DNA of 64,000 nt, taken from NCBI GenBank assembly GCA_009778575.1, contig WRJJ01000003.1, forward strand, positions 1 through 64,000, written 5' to 3'. The notes under the pieces were generated by a model. That model was not told the DNA's origin, made no database searches, and saw nothing but the letters and a program-made list of their open reading frames with translations. Of this stretch, positions 1-10,784 are shown in pieces. The stretch is from Methanomassiliicoccaceae archaeon (lineage in GTDB: Archaea > Thermoplasmatota > Thermoplasmata > Methanomassiliicoccales > Methanomethylophilaceae). The position numbers were made by a program, and so were the translations under genes. Every line of letters begins with the position of its first letter. Within the stretch, counting starts at the first letter, position 1.

Positions 1-1950
1 TCCGGAATTACCGTCAGGTTGGCGTCGTCTCCGTCAGCGTAGGTCACGGTCACCGTTGTTCCAACAGGCACGAGTATGCCTTCGACGAATGTTGATCCGT
101 CGGCTCCTGCCGTCACGGTCAGGTTCCAGTGGTCTCCCGGCGTTGTCGTTGTGAAGAACGACTCCACAGCGTGGTCTGTATCCATGGTTATGATATAGGG
201 CGTGATGGCCAGTTTGTCAGCCGCGTCCAGGGTCCACTTCTGCAAGATGTGTCCCGAGGCGGGCGTCGCAGTCATGTTGGCATCGTCTCCGTCCGCGTAG
301 GTCACGTACGCAGTTGTTCCGGCAGGTACGAGAACTCCGTCGACGAAGGTCGAGCCGTTCATTCCCGCCGTAACGGTAAGGGTCCAATGACCTCCCGCTG
401 TTGTCGTTGTGAAGAACGAAACTGCCGCGTGGTCCGCGTCCATGGTTATGACGTATGGTGTTATGGCTGGTTTGTCAACCGTGTCCAGGGTCCACTTCTG
501 CAAGACATATCCGGAGGTTGTGGTCGCCGTCAGGTTGGCATTGTCTCCGTCCGCGTAGGTCACGGTCGCCGTTGTTCCAACAGGCACGAGTATGCCTTCA
601 ACGAACGTTGAACCGTTGGCTCCGGCTGTTACCGTCAGGTTCCAGTGGTCTCCGGGGTTGGAGGTCGTGAAGAACGATGCAACCGCATAGTCTGTATCCA
701 TGGTTATGACGTACGGAGTGATCGCTGCCTTGTCGGCACCGTCGAGTGTCCACTTATCGAATGCGAATCCCGAGTCCGGAGTTGCCGTCAGGTTGGCGGA
801 TGCTCCGTCAGCGTAGGTCACGTACGCAGTGGTTGTTGCGGGCACGAGTATGCCTTCAACGAATGTTGATCCGTCGGCTCCCGCCGTAACGGTGAGGGTC
901 CTGTGGTCTCCAGACGAGGATAACGTGAAGAACGACTCCACATCGTGGTCGGCGCCCATGGTTATGACGTATGGTGTGATCGCTGCCTTGTCGGCGGAGT
1001 CAAGTGTCCACTTCTGCAGGGCATATCCCGTTGCGGGGGTTGCCGTCATGGTGGCATCGTCTCCGTCCGCGTAGGTTACCGTTGCCGTTGATCCGGCAGG
1101 TACGAGAACTCCGTCGACGAAGGTCGAGCCATTCATTCCCGCCGTAACGGTGAGAATCCAGTGGTCTCCGGGGTTGGAGGTCGTGAAGAACGACACCGCC
1201 GTGTGGTCCGCATCCATGGTTATGACATAGGGCGTTATGGCCGGTTTGTCAACCGTGTCCAAGGTCCACTTATCGAACGCGAATCCCGAGTCCGGAATTA
1301 CCGTCAGGTTGGCGTCGTCTCCGTCAGCGTAGGTCACGGTCACCGTTGTTCCAACAGGCACGAGTATGCCTTCAACGAATGTTGATCCGTCGGCTCCCGC
1401 CGTAACGGTGAGGGTCCTGTGGTCTCCGGACGAGGATAACACGAAGAACGACTCCACATCGTGGTCGGCGCCCATGGTTATGACATATGGTGTGATCGCG
1501 GCTTTGTCAGCCGTGTCCATTACCCACTTCTGCAGTGCATATCCCGTTGCGGGGGTTGCCGTCATGGTGGCATCGTCTCCGTCCGCGTAGGTTACCGTTG
1601 CCGTTGATCCGGCGGGCACGAGAACTCCGTCGACGAAGGTCGAGCCGTTCGCTCCGGCCGTAACGGTGAGGATCCAGTGGTCTCCCGGCGTTGTCGTTGT
1701 GAAGAACGACACCGCCGTGTGGTCCGCGTCCATGGTTATGACATACGGCGTTATTGCCGGTTTGTCAACCGTGTCCAGGGTCCACTTCTGGAGCGCGTAT
1801 CCGCCGCTCGGGGTCACCGTCAGCGTTGCCGACGCTCCGTCCGCGTATGTGAACGATGCCGTCGTTCCCGCAGGCACTAGCACTCCGTCCGCATATGTGG
1901 AACCGTTGGCTCCCGCCGTAACGGTAAGTGTGTAGTAACTGCCGGTGACA
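1..1950 (-). repeat. Tandem 258-bp (86-residue) repeats inside the adhesin gene
   Basis: The anchor CCATGG occurs at 182, 440, 698, 956, 1214, 1472 and 1730, exactly 258 bp apart each time, so seven units carry no indel. Each encodes a divergent InlB B-repeat-like module with the signatures GSTFVxGxLVPxGTT, VTYADG, KWTLD and ITPYVITMxxDH. The array is a mosaic: 1-83 is identical to 1291-1373 (five units away), and 1021-1097 is identical to 1537-1613 (two units away), while adjacent units differ more. The array runs off the left edge. Confidence 0.95.
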
Positions 1951-4900
1951 AACGTCACGGTAACTTCCATGTTGGCGGAGATGGCGGTCGATGTGGGGTT
2001 GATGATGCTCGGGGCCCCGCCGTCTATCTCAAACTGCTCGAAATAGTACTGCGTGGGCGTCGAATCGGGTATCGCTTTGAGCAGGATGGATCCTACGCTC
2101 TTGCGCACGACGACCGCTTCTGTGTCCCCGGTTGTTCCGGATACGGACCCAAGGACCGTCGTTCCGTCGCTTCCGCTTATTACCTGCACCGTTCCGTCCC
2201 CGACGAAGGTGACCTCCACGATGTAGCCGGTTGTCGCGACCAGTTGGTTGCCGCCCTTTGTCTCGATGAAGTAACCGTATCCGCTCGTGATGTACGTGGG
2301 GTTCTTCGACGCTCCTCCCACCGCTCCTCCGCCGCTTCCGTCAATGAGGACGAGGTCTTCGCCCGCATATCCCGTGGGCAGACCGCTTCCATCAAAGCTC
2401 ACGTAGACATTTATGCCTATCGTTGAAGTGCCGGTCACCTTTGCGTAGGTGAAGGGAGTGGTAGCTAAGTCCAGATCGCCGGCGAATTTCAGACGCGTTC
2501 CATCATACCCTCCGGGCGTGAAATTACCGACAATCAAACTGTTAACGACAAACGTGATATCATTTTCTGCGTTGCCGAGAGTCACATTCCCATAGATGCT
2601 GCCGTTGTTCACGAGAGTGGTTGGAACCGTGTCGCTTTCGCCGTATATCCCGAACGCTTCATTGCTACCGGCTGCACCGCCGATGGTGTTGTTGTTGGTA
2701 ACGCTGCCGCCTGCCAGAAGATATATGCCAAAGCTGCTAACAATCATGCCGCTTATGTCACCGTTGTTCACTATCGTGCCGGGTACGCCGAGGTAGACGC
2801 CGCAGCTGCCGCCTTTGACCGATCCGCCGGAATAGTTGGTTATGGTCACAACCGGGGAGACTCTGTCAAAGACATATATTCCAGATGATGTCGGGAATAC
2901 CCCGCTGGTGCCTTCTATCTCACCGTAGTTGTTGACGGTGGTGCTTCTCGTGCCCTCCGTAAGGATACTAAGTCCTCTTTCCGTACCTTTTATGACACCG
3001 CCGGCGGAGTTGTTTATCGTCGCGTTGCCGCTACCTACCGCGTTGGTGGCGTGGATGCTCATGGCCCATGAGCCGGAGGCAACGGCGGTGATCGTACCGG
3101 AGTTGTTAACGACCGAACCGGCGACGGGGACGGAGATTCTCACCGCCTCCTGTTGACCGGTAATGGTGCCGGTGTTGTCCAACGAGCAGGAGATATCTAT
3201 TCCGCGGCTCCCGGTGCCGGTGATCGTGCCGGAGTTGTCTATATAACTGTGGGAATTGAAATTCCCATATACGCCGATCCCTCCAGTGATCGTGCCGGAG
3301 TTGATGAGATCCCCACCATAAACGAAATACACTCCGCAAGCGTTGCTGATCGTGCCGCCTGTGATCGTTCCGGCGTTGTTGAGGGTGGAGCGGAGAGTGG
3401 ACTCGTTGCTTCCACGGAACGCTCTCACACCTTCTAACACACCGCCGGCGTGGTTGTAGATGGTGTTGCCACCTCCGTCCGAAACTGCGGCGTAGAGTCC
3501 TATAGAAGCTATGGTCATTTCTATATCGCCGTAGTTATGGACCACGCTGCCTGTGCTGTCTGAAGAAAGGATTATGCCTGCTGAGACCCCCTTTATTGAT
3601 CCCCTGTATGGTGCAGAGAATACGCTACCGTCGCTTGGATCGAAGTACGGGAAGGCATAGTTGTTGACGGTAATGACCCCTCCGAAGGAGATGGGTACGG
3701 TGTTCACAGCTTCGATAGATCCATAGTTGTTGATAGTTCCTGTACTTCCCGGCGAAAGATATAAGGTGGTATTGCTAGCGGCATTTTTGAGTATACCCGT
3801 TATGCCGTTGACGATCTTTACGCCTGTTCCGACGCCATTGATCACAGCTCTGCTGCTTTCAATACTGGCTGTGTTGATAACCGTACAGTTGTTGCCGGTG
3901 ATGTTGATCCCATTGTTGGCAGCAGCGCCCGTCATAGAGAGCTTACCCATACCGGATCCGCCCGCCGGAGGCTGAGAGTACACCGACAGGTTGCTGCCGG
4001 TAGGCACGGTTATGCCGTTCGTCACGGTCAGCGTCACTCCGTTGGCAATGATTATCTGCACATTGCCGGAGATGGTCAGGCTTGAGATCGTGACGTTTTG
4101 CGTCACGTAGTACCAGCCTGCCGCCAGCGAGGTGATGCCGGAAGATGTGGAATCGATCACTGTGGTCGATCCGCTGTGGGTACTCGTGCTGCCGTTCACT
4201 TCAACGTAGTCTATCCCCAGCGTTGCGATCAACTGGTCGCCGGTCGACCCCACCAATATGGAGAAGGTATAGCCTCCCACGGTGTATGTCGGGTTCTTCG
4301 GCGTGCCTGTAACGGTTTTGCCGACGACCGTGCTCCCGTCGATCAGTATGATGTCCGCTCCGGTGTAAGGTGGAGATGTCGGGGGGGCGCTGAAACTAAC
4401 GTAGACATTTGCGGTGCCTATGTTGGAGTTGCCAGTTATCGTCGCAAAAGTAAGATCCACCGGATCCAGAGTGCCGCTGAAGTCAAGCGTCGTTCCCGGG
4501 TTCGTTCCCGTGCTGAAGTTGCCGTTAATGAGACTGTCAACCGTGAGCGTTATTTCATTCGGAGCGTTGGCGAGGGTCACGTTGCCGTGGATCGCGCCGC
4601 TGTTCGTAAGAATGACCGCGTCTGCGGTGCTGACTGCGGTGCTGCTAGCAAATATGCCTTGGGTAACGCCGCTGATGGTGCTGCTGTTGGACACTTCGCC
4701 TCCTGCGTCCAGATATATTCCGTAACTGGTCGTGTGCTTGCCGCTTATGTCACCGAAGTTGACGACCATGCCTCCATTACCGAGATGAATGGCTTTGTTG
4801 CCCCCTTCCACGGTTCCGCTGGCGTAGTTCAAAATGGTACAATCTGCGCTGGAATATATGGCTCCGGTATTGGATGACGTCCCGCTGCCGGTTATGGCAC

Positions 4901-7900
4901 CATAGTTATTTACGGTACCTCCCGCGCTGAGATAGAGACCATTGAGACCCTGGATCACTCCCCCGGGTTGGTTGTTGACGGTAATGGCAACAACGGAGGA
5001 ATTTATGCCTGACGCATTAGGTGAGGTACTGGTGCTGGATATTGTGCCTGAGTTGCCGATAGTACCGCCGTTTCCGAGACGGATACCGCTGCCGACGTCG
5101 CCTTGGATCACTCCTCCGGCGTGGTTGTTGATGATCACGCCGGTGCTGTTGGAGTATATGCCAAAGCCATTGCCGACCGGTCCGGTACCGACGATCGTGC
5201 CGTGGTTGGAAACAGTACCGTTAGCTATAAGCTGGATACCGTCATTGACCCCTGAGATCGTGCCTCTGTATGGTGCAGAGAATGCGCTGCCGTCGCTTGG
5301 ATCGAATTGCGGGAAGGCATAGTTGTTAATCACCGCTCCGCTGCCGCTGCCTTGAACGTTTATTCCGTTAGCAGTGCCGATGATCAACCCATAGTTATGG
5401 ATAGTTCCACTGTTGGATATGATTATACCGTCTCTGGGTGCGATAAGGGCACTGTGTATCGTACCCGTGACACCGTTGACGGCTTTGGAGTCTATGGTAT
5501 TACCCATGCCCACCATGCCGTCGATGAAAGCAGTGTTGATAAAGGTACGGTTGGAGGGGGTACCTGCGAAGTGTATGCCGTTTTGCTGGATCTCCACCTT
5601 ACCTATGTCAGCCGCAACTGTGTGCGGCTCCGAATAGATAGCGAGGTTGTTTCCAGTCTGAACTTGGAGCCCGCTCCCGCCTGAACCGGCCACCGTAAGC
5701 GTGGCATTGTTGGCGATCACGATGTTGGCATCACCGTTTATGAACAGTACGCCTGACACCGTGACGTCCTCCACGACATAGTACCAGCCTGCCGGAATGG
5801 TCTGGTTACCGCTGCCGAAGTATGCCGAATCGATAACAGTGAACGTTCCGCCATAATTCTGCGTGCTGCCGTCCACTGCAACGTAGTCGATCGAGGTCAT
5901 CGGCCCGAAGGTTGCCTCGGCGGCCATATTGGCGCTTATCGGAAGATTCAGTACCTTGTTGCTGTATCCGGAGTATGTGACCGTGTCCACGACGAACTTC
6001 TCGAAGTAGTTCGTCCCGTTATTGGCGGTGAACGTCACATCGCTGACACTGTTGCTGATATTGATGGTCGTGCCCGAGGTGTAAACGGTCCCGTGGGGTC
6101 CGAAGAGATTATCCTCCACCGACACCGTTCCGTTTCCGACGATATTGACCGTCAGCACATAGAAAGATGCGATGCTCGGTTCGAAGTACGCATCCAAGAG
6201 CAGATCGGTGCTTATGGGCACCGTAGTGGGGTTCATATAGCTGTCGAAGCGGTTCGTGGTCGACGGAGGGTCAACTGTGATGTCGAATCTCTCGAATTTC
6301 TCCGTAATATCAACTGCGGTGATGGTTATGCTCGTGACCGTCTTGAGTACATATACCGTACTTGTGTACGACACGTTCGGACCGCTGACGTCCGGGTTCT
6401 TCACAACGCGGCTGTATGTCACATCGTCTATCGTGAGGGAACCGTCGCCGTATATGGTGACCTCGATCACGTTGTATTTGGAGAGGTCGTCGAAATACGC
6501 AGTCACATACGTGACGTCCATAATATCTTTCACAAACGGGTTGCTGGCATTTGTCCCCGCGGAGGTATCGAAATGGTCAAAGGCCATGCCTGTGGCGGGT
6601 ACCGCGGTCATGAAGAGATTATCCTCCGGCGTCCAGGGGAAATAGGCCTTTGAGGGCGATACATTCACCACACATGTTCTGCCGTAGTTCTCAAGTATCA
6701 CAATACCGTCGCCGACTATGGTCACATCTATGATATATGGAGCTGCCGCAATGCCGAAATGCGCTATTATCGTCAGATCGCTGTTGACGGCCACCTTCGT
6801 GGGGTTCACATACATATAATCCGACGTTTCGGCAACATAGAACGATTCGAAATAGTCAGTGCCTTCGTTTGCGGTGAGGGTTATGCTGGTAATGGTCTTC
6901 GGCACATACACAGTGCCGCCGGGCGCCGTGATGTTATATGTGGTCGATCCGACCAGAACGTCGACGTCGCTGTCGTCGATGCTGTAACAGGCGACGGTAA
7001 TGTTGATAACATAGCCTTCCACCATAGTGTAGTCCACCGAGGACATGTCGGACGATACGGTGCCGAGCGCGTCAGGGAACTGGCTGACCGGGTACGGTAT
7101 GTATCCGCTCTTTGACAGCCCCGTGATCGTTACGTTGGAGCCCGAAGGCACCGTTATCTCGTATTCGCCCGTGGTAGCGTTGGATAAGACGGAATATGTC
7201 GTACTGCCTATCATGTAATAGACGGTAACTCCGCCCAGAGCGACCGGTGTGCCTGTGGTGTTGTCGTATATCGTACCGGATATGTCCACGTTCACGGCCA
7301 GTTTCACCGGCAGCCTCGCGTCGGAAACTCCGCCGTTGTATGCGTTGTAACCATTCATTGCAGTGATCGATCCGATCACCGGGCTGTCGTCGTGAACGCG
7401 CACTATTGTTCCAAGCAAAGTGGAACTGCTGTCGTAGGCCTTGATGTTGTCTAACCTGGCAGGCGCCGCGCCCGTGCTGTACGCGAAGGACATGAAGTCC
7501 GCCGGCAGAGTAAAGGTGTCTATCACGGTTGACGTGCCGTTAGCGTAAACATCCATTGTTGTGTCTGACGATGCGATAGGTGTGTTGAGGGTCGCATTGA
7601 CAAAGTAACCGGTGCCTGTGACGGTTGAAATGTGGATCGCCGGCATATCGACCGCATATGCCCTCACGTCCGCCTCTGCGTTCAACGTCAGCGCTATGCT
7701 GCCGCTTAAAAGACCGTTGGTGCCGCCGCCGAATCCGATTCCCGCGCCGTTTGCGCCATAGCCGCTCATCCCCGAGGATGCGGTGATCGTGCCGTCGTAA
7801 ATATAGATCGTACCGTTTCCGCCGCCCGCGCCGCCGCTGGCGGAACCGCCGCCGATGCCCGCGCCGCCTTTGCTGGTCGCGGTGATCGTGCCGTCGTAAA

Positions 7901-10784
7901 TATAGATCACACCGCTTCCGCCGCCCGCGTTCACGCCTGTGTGGCTGAAGCCGCCGCCGATTCCCGCGCCGTTATTGCTGGTCGCGGTGATCGTGCCGCT
8001 GTTGATGGATATCACTCCGCCGTCTCCGCCGCCGATCGAGCCGCTGGAACTGGCTCCGCCGCCGATACCCGCGCCGTCTTGAGCGGTTGCGGTGATCGTG
8101 CCGCCTTCTATTGTGATGAAACCGCCGTGCTGAGTCGATGCGCCGCCGATGGCCGCACATTCGAGGTCGCTGGTCGTCACCGTCAGCGAATCGTCGCTGC
8201 TGCCGGGGTTGGTGTAGCTGTCTATTGTGATGGTTGCGACACCTGACAGACCGCTGTCGCCGGCGAGTATGCTGCCGTGGACATAGCTGTCGCCCTCAAT
8301 GAGCAATGTAATTTCCGCATCATTTTCGAGGATTATGCTGCCTATTAGGTCTATATCAGATATAATTAAGGTCAGAGATACGCCGCCCTCGATGAAGATC
8401 TCATTGAATATCGATGTCCCGTGCTTAGGTTCGCTGCCGGGACTGGCCAGCAGACCTGTCTGCTTTATGAGATAGGTATTGCCGTCCGCCGCCGATGAGA
8501 ACGTCAGAGTACGGTCGCCGATCACCGAGCCGCCCGGCGATCCGCCGAACTGAACACTGTACGGGCTCATTCCCGCTGATATTGTGTAGTCTGCCGTACT
8601 TGTGATGGTCTCGGACAGATCTATCACGTCTGTATAAGGTGAATCTGTCGTGAATGGCACCACGGGGCTGTAGAATGTGAAAGCTATCGATGATATCGTT
8701 ACTTCCAGGTACGTCTGCACGTAGTACGTTGTGCTCATTGAGAGCCCCGTCAGGTTCTCCGTTATCTGAGACGTGGTCCATGATGACCACGGAAGGTCTG
8801 TCACGGAAGAGTTCAGAGCGCCGTTGCCGTCCACCGAAGATGATGCGGAATAAAGGAATCCGCCGGCGACATAGTTGACCCCCGTCACTACATTCTGCCC
8901 GTTGCTGTTTATGTCAGCGGTGGTGTACAATATGTTGGACGCGCTCGGAGTACCGGGTACCGCGGTCATGAACCTGACCGGGAGGACCCCGTTGCCTGCG
9001 CTGCTGTTGTGAATATTATAATCTGTTAGTATGGACATAGAGTACGGATCGCCGTTATCGGAGTCGCGCACGACTATGCCCGTGTATGTTGTGCCGTTCG
9101 TAGCGTAGATACGGTCTATTGTGGAAGAACCGCCCGTGCTGTATGCGAAGCCTCTGAAGCCGCCGGGAAGATTAAGAATCGTTGGAGGGTTTGACATATT
9201 CTTGCCAATGAACGCTTCGAGCGTCACCGGTCCTCCCGATATCGCTGCGATCAAATTGGCGTTCGTAACGTATCCACCGCCGGAGATGTTGCCGGCAGCG
9301 TGGATAGCAGGAAGGGTTGTCCCCTGCGAATATGCTTTGACATCTGCTGTGCTGGAGATACTCAAAGATGTACCGACAACGAGACCGATCTGTGTTGGAG
9401 AGGAAGAACCAGCGCCTATACCGGCGCCTCCGCCGTTGCTGGTTGCAGTGACCTTTGCGTTTCCGGTCACGGTTAGACTGCCGCCTGCGCCACCCCTAAA
9501 AATTGATCCTCCAGAGACGCCTGCGCCGCCGCCGATACCAGCGCCTCCGCTGTTGCCTGTTGCAATAACAGTTGCGTTGTCTGTTATGATGACAGTGCCG
9601 CCGCTACCACCAAACGCTATGGCTGAAGGTTGACTGCCTGCGCCGCCGCCTATGCCTGCGGATCCACCGCCTGTTGCGGTCACGACTGCGTTACCGCTTA
9701 TAGTGATGTTGCCGCCGTCACCGCCGCCGGTGACCGTGCCATTTGCTGCGCTGCCGCCGCCGATGGCTGCGGCGCTTGTATTGCTGAGAGCATATCCTGA
9801 GCTCATAGTGGTCGCATTTACCACTGCATCGCCGCTGATATTGATCGTGCCGCCGGCACCGCCGGCACCGCTCAAGAGATATGTAAAGCCACCGCCGATA
9901 CCTGCGCCTCCGCGACCGGTCGCATTTACCACCGCATTGCCGCTGATATTGATCGTGCCGCCGTCACCGCCGCGGCCCCCGCTGCTGTATTGACTACCGC
10001 CGCCGCCGATGCCTGTGCCGTTGGAATTGCCGAGCGCATTCACAGTGCCGCCAGTAATAGTAATGTTGCCGCCGCTGCCTGCGGTTGCCGAGCTTGTACT
10101 ATTACCACCGCCGCCGATACCTGCGGCACCATAAAAGTGGGCGTTTGCATTCACGGTGCCGCCTTTGATAGTTATGTTACCTGCATCCATAATCCCAATG
10201 GCATTAGTAGCACCGCCGATGGCTGCGCCTTTGTTTGTAGCTCCTGACATAGAAAGCGTGCCATCGCTGCTGCCGGTGTTGGGGCTGGATGCACTGTCGA
10301 TGATGAGTGATGCGTTGGTCGGCACATAGATTTTTGTAAGTTCGTTGGTGCCGCTCAGAAGAAGAGTGACCGTTGCCCATGGTTCAATATGTATAGGGAA
10401 CTCAATGCCGGGCGATTCTCGGATACTGATGTTGTTCAGTGTCACCGTGGTGTTCACGCTGGCTTGGAATTGAATACTATAATAAAGGTTGTTGCCACCA
10501 GTTAGTTCATAACTATAGGAGTTTGCGTTTGTGTTGAAGACCAATATGTATGGGCTCACACCGGTGCCTGCACCGCTGAGCGTCCACCCGAGACCAGGGT
10601 TACTGGCAGGAGGTGAGGTCAGGTTGATCGTGTGGTCGGCCGCCGACGAGTCGTCGGAACCTCCCGGGACAAGCTGTACGACGGCGACAGACGCCATCAT
10701 TACTACTAGCGCAAGCACCGCATACATGAACAGGGCTTGCTTGCCGGATTTGTTCTTGACTATTCTTTTTATTTGTGTTTTCAT
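1..10784 (-). CDS. Giant adhesin-like surface protein (C-terminus beyond window)
   Basis: An ATG at 10784-10782 opens a frame with no stop down to position 1, giving at least 3,594 residues; the C-terminus is missing. Residues 1-40 are a basic start followed by a hydrophobic stretch (LFMYAVLALVVMMASVAVV), a secretion signal or anchor. Then: glycine-rich beta-helix block (about 179-466, repeated AGIGGG and GGxGGTINISGNA); a fibronectin-like stretch near 676-699; a second AGIGGG block (about 876-1019); a carboxypeptidase-regulatory-like domain (about 1166-1236); divergent InlB-type repeats (about 1242-1619); two large beta-solenoid blocks rich in NNxGTI (about 1632-2190 and 2191-2850); and at least seven 86-residue InlB-like repeats (about 2945 to the edge). 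The architecture matches adhesin-like proteins of gut methanogens. Role in attachment is inferred from family. Confidence 0.85.
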   Translation of the reverse strand, partial: MKTQIKRIVKNKSGKQALFMYAVLALVVMMASVAVVQLVPGGSDDSSAADHTINLTSPPASNPGLGWTLSGAGTGVSPYILVFNTNANSYSYELTGGNNLYYSIQFQASVNTTVTLNNISIRESPGIEFPIHIEPWATVTLLLSGTNELTKIYVPTNASLIIDSASSPNTGSSDGTLSMSGATNKGAAIGGATNAIGIMDAGNITIKGGTVNANAHFYGAAGIGGGGNSTSSATAGSGGNITITGGTVNALGNSNGTGIGGGGSQYSSGGRGGDGGTINISGNAVVNATGRGGAGIGGGFTYLLSGAGGAGGTINISGDAVVNATTMSSGYALSNTSAAAIGGGSAANGTVTGGGDGGNITISGNAVVTATGGGSAGIGGGAGSQPSAIAFGGSGGTVIITDNATVIATGNSGGAGIGGGAGVSGGSIFRGGAGGSLTVTGNAKVTATSNGGGAGIGAGSSSPTQIGLVVGTSLSISSTADVKAYSQGTTLPAIHAAGNISGGGYVTNANLIAAISGGPVTLEAFIGKNMSNPPTILNLPGGFRGFAYSTGGSSTIDRIYATNGTTYTGIVVRDSDNGDPYSMSILTDYNIHNSSAGNGVLPVRFMTAVPGTPSASNILYTTADINSNGQNVVTGVNYVAGGFLYSASSSVDGNGALNSSVTDLPWSSWTTSQITENLTGLSMSTTYYVQTYLEVTISSIAFTFYSPVVPFTTDSPYTDVIDLSETITSTADYTISAGMSPYSVQFGGSPGGSVIGDRTLTFSSAADGNTYLIKQTGLLASPGSEPKHGTSIFNEIFIEGGVSLTLIISDIDLIGSIILENDAEITLLIEGDSYVHGSILAGDSGLSGVATITIDSYTNPGSSDDSLTVTTSDLECAAIGGASTQHGGFITIEGGTITATAQDGAGIGGGASSSGSIGGGDGGVISINSGTITATSNNGAGIGGGFSHTGVNAGGGSGVIYIYDGTITATSKGGAGIGGGSASGGAGGGNGTIYIYDGTITASSGMSGYGANGAGIGFGGGTNGLLSGSIALTLNAEADVRAYAVDMPAIHISTVTGTGYFVNATLNTPIASSDTTMDVYANGTSTVIDTFTLPADFMSFAYSTGAAPARLDNIKAYDSSSTLLGTIVRVHDDSPVIGSITAMNGYNAYNGGVSDARLPVKLAVNVDISGTIYDNTTGTPVALGGVTVYYMIGSTTYSVLSNATTGEYEITVPSGSNVTITGLSKSGYIPYPVSQFPDALGTVSSDMSSVDYTMVEGYVINITVACYSIDDSDVDVLVGSTTYNITAPGGTVYVPKTITSITLTANEGTDYFESFYVAETSDYMYVNPTKVAVNSDLTIIAHFGIAAAPYIIDVTIVGDGIVILENYGRTCVVNVSPSKAYFPWTPEDNLFMTAVPATGMAFDHFDTSAGTNASNPFVKDIMDVTYVTAYFDDLSKYNVIEVTIYGDGSLTIDDVTYSRVVKNPDVSGPNVSYTSTVYVLKTVTSITITAVDITEKFERFDITVDPPSTTNRFDSYMNPTTVPISTDLLLDAYFEPSIASFYVLTVNIVGNGTVSVEDNLFGPHGTVYTSGTTINISNSVSDVTFTANNGTNYFEKFVVDTVTYSGYSNKVLNLPISANMAAEATFGPMTSIDYVAVDGSTQNYGGTFTVIDSAYFGSGNQTIPAGWYYVVEDVTVSGVLFINGDANIVIANNATLTVAGSGGSGLQVQTGNNLAIYSEPHTVAADIGKVEIQQNGIHFAGTPSNRTFINTAFIDGMVGMGNTIDSKAVNGVTGTIHSALIAPRDGIIISNSGTIHNYGLIIGTANGINVQGSGSGAVINNYAFPQFDPSDGSAFSAPYRGTISGVNDGIQLIANGTVSNHGTIVGTGPVGNGFGIYSNSTGVIINNHAGGVIQGDVGSGIRLGNGGTIGNSGTISSTSTSPNASGINSSVVAITVNNQPGGVIQGLNGLYLSAGGTVNNYGAITGSGTSSNTGAIYSSADCTILNYASGTVEGGNKAIHLGNGGMVVNFGDISGKHTTSYGIYLDAGGEVSNSSTISGVTQGIFASSTAVSTADAVILTNSGAIHGNVTLANAPNEITLTVDSLINGNFSTGTNPGTTLDFSGTLDPVDLTFATITGNSNIGTANVYVSFSAPPTSPPYTGADIILIDGSTVVGKTVTGTPKNPTYTVGGYTFSILVGSTGDQLIATLGIDYVEVNGSTSTHSGSTTVIDSTSSGITSLAAGWYYVTQNVTISSLTISGNVQIIIANGVTLTVTNGITVPTGSNLSVYSQPPAGGSGMGKLSMTGAAANNGINITGNNCTVINTASIESSRAVINGVGTGVKIVNGITGILKNAASNTTLYLSPGSTGTINNYGSIEAVNTVPISFGGVITVNNYAFPYFDPSDGSVFSAPYRGSIKGVSAGIILSSDSTGSVVHNYGDIEMTIASIGLYAAVSDGGGNTIYNHAGGVLEGVRAFRGSNESTLRSTLNNAGTITGGTISNACGVYFVYGGDLINSGTITGGIGVYGNFNSHSYIDNSGTITGTGSRGIDISCSLDNTGTITGQQEAVRISVPVAGSVVNNSGTITAVASGSWAMSIHATNAVGSGNATINNSAGGVIKGTERGLSILTEGTRSTTVNNYGEIEGTSGVFPTSSGIYVFDRVSPVVTITNYSGGSVKGGSCGVYLGVPGTIVNNGDISGMIVSSFGIYLLAGGSVTNNNTIGGAAGSNEAFGIYGESDTVPTTLVNNGSIYGNVTLGNAENDITFVVNSLIVGNFTPGGYDGTRLKFAGDLDLATTPFTYAKVTGTSTIGINVYVSFDGSGLPTGYAGEDLVLIDGSGGGAVGGASKNPTYITSGYGYFIETKGGNQLVATTGYIVEVTFVGDGTVQVISGSDGTTVLGSVSGTTGDTEAVVVRKSVGSILLKAIPDSTPTQYYFEQFEIDGGAPSIINPTSTAISANMEVTVTFVTGSYYTLTVTAGANGSTYADGVLVPAGTTASFTYADGASATLTVTPSGGYALQKWTLDTVDKPAITPYVITMDADHTAVSFFTTTTPGDHWILTVTAGANGSTFVDGVLVPAGSTATVTYADGDDATMTATPATGYALQKWVMDTADKAAITPYVITMGADHDVESFFVLSSSGDHRTLTVTAGADGSTFVEGILVPVGTTVTVTYADGDDANLTVIPDSGFAFDKWTLDTVDKPAITPYVITMDADHTAVSFFTTSNPGDHWILTVTAGMNGSTFVDGVLVPAGSTATVTYADGDDATMTATPATGYALQKWTLDSADKAAITPYVITMGADHDVESFFTLSSSGDHRTLTVTAGADGSTFVEGILVPATTTAYVTYADGASANLTATPDSGFAFDKWTLDGADKAAITPYVITMDTDYAVASFFTTSNPGDHWNLTVTAGANGSTFVEGILVPVGTTATVTYADGDNANLTATTTSGYVLQKWTLDTVDKPAITPYVITMDADHAAVSFFTTTTAGGHWTLTVTAGMNGSTFVDGVLVPAGTTAYVTYADGDDANMTATPASGHILQKWTLDAADKLAITPYIITMDTDHAVESFFTTTTPGDHWNLTVTAGADGSTFVEGILVPVGTTVTVTYADGDDANLTVIP
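2225..5890 (-). repeat. Large internal duplication of the adhesin beta-solenoid block
   Basis: Two long blocks share the same order of motifs. Each begins with IDYVxVxGST (around 5889 and 4212, 1,677 bp apart), continues with AAGWYYV or PAGWYYV, a run of NNxGTI turns, the conserved segment YAFPxFDPSDGSxFSAPYRG, and ends with a NPTY/LIDGS segment and the word QLVAT or QLIAT. The match is at protein level; nucleotide identity is high only locally, for example around 3580-3650 and 5255-5325. Confidence 0.75.
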
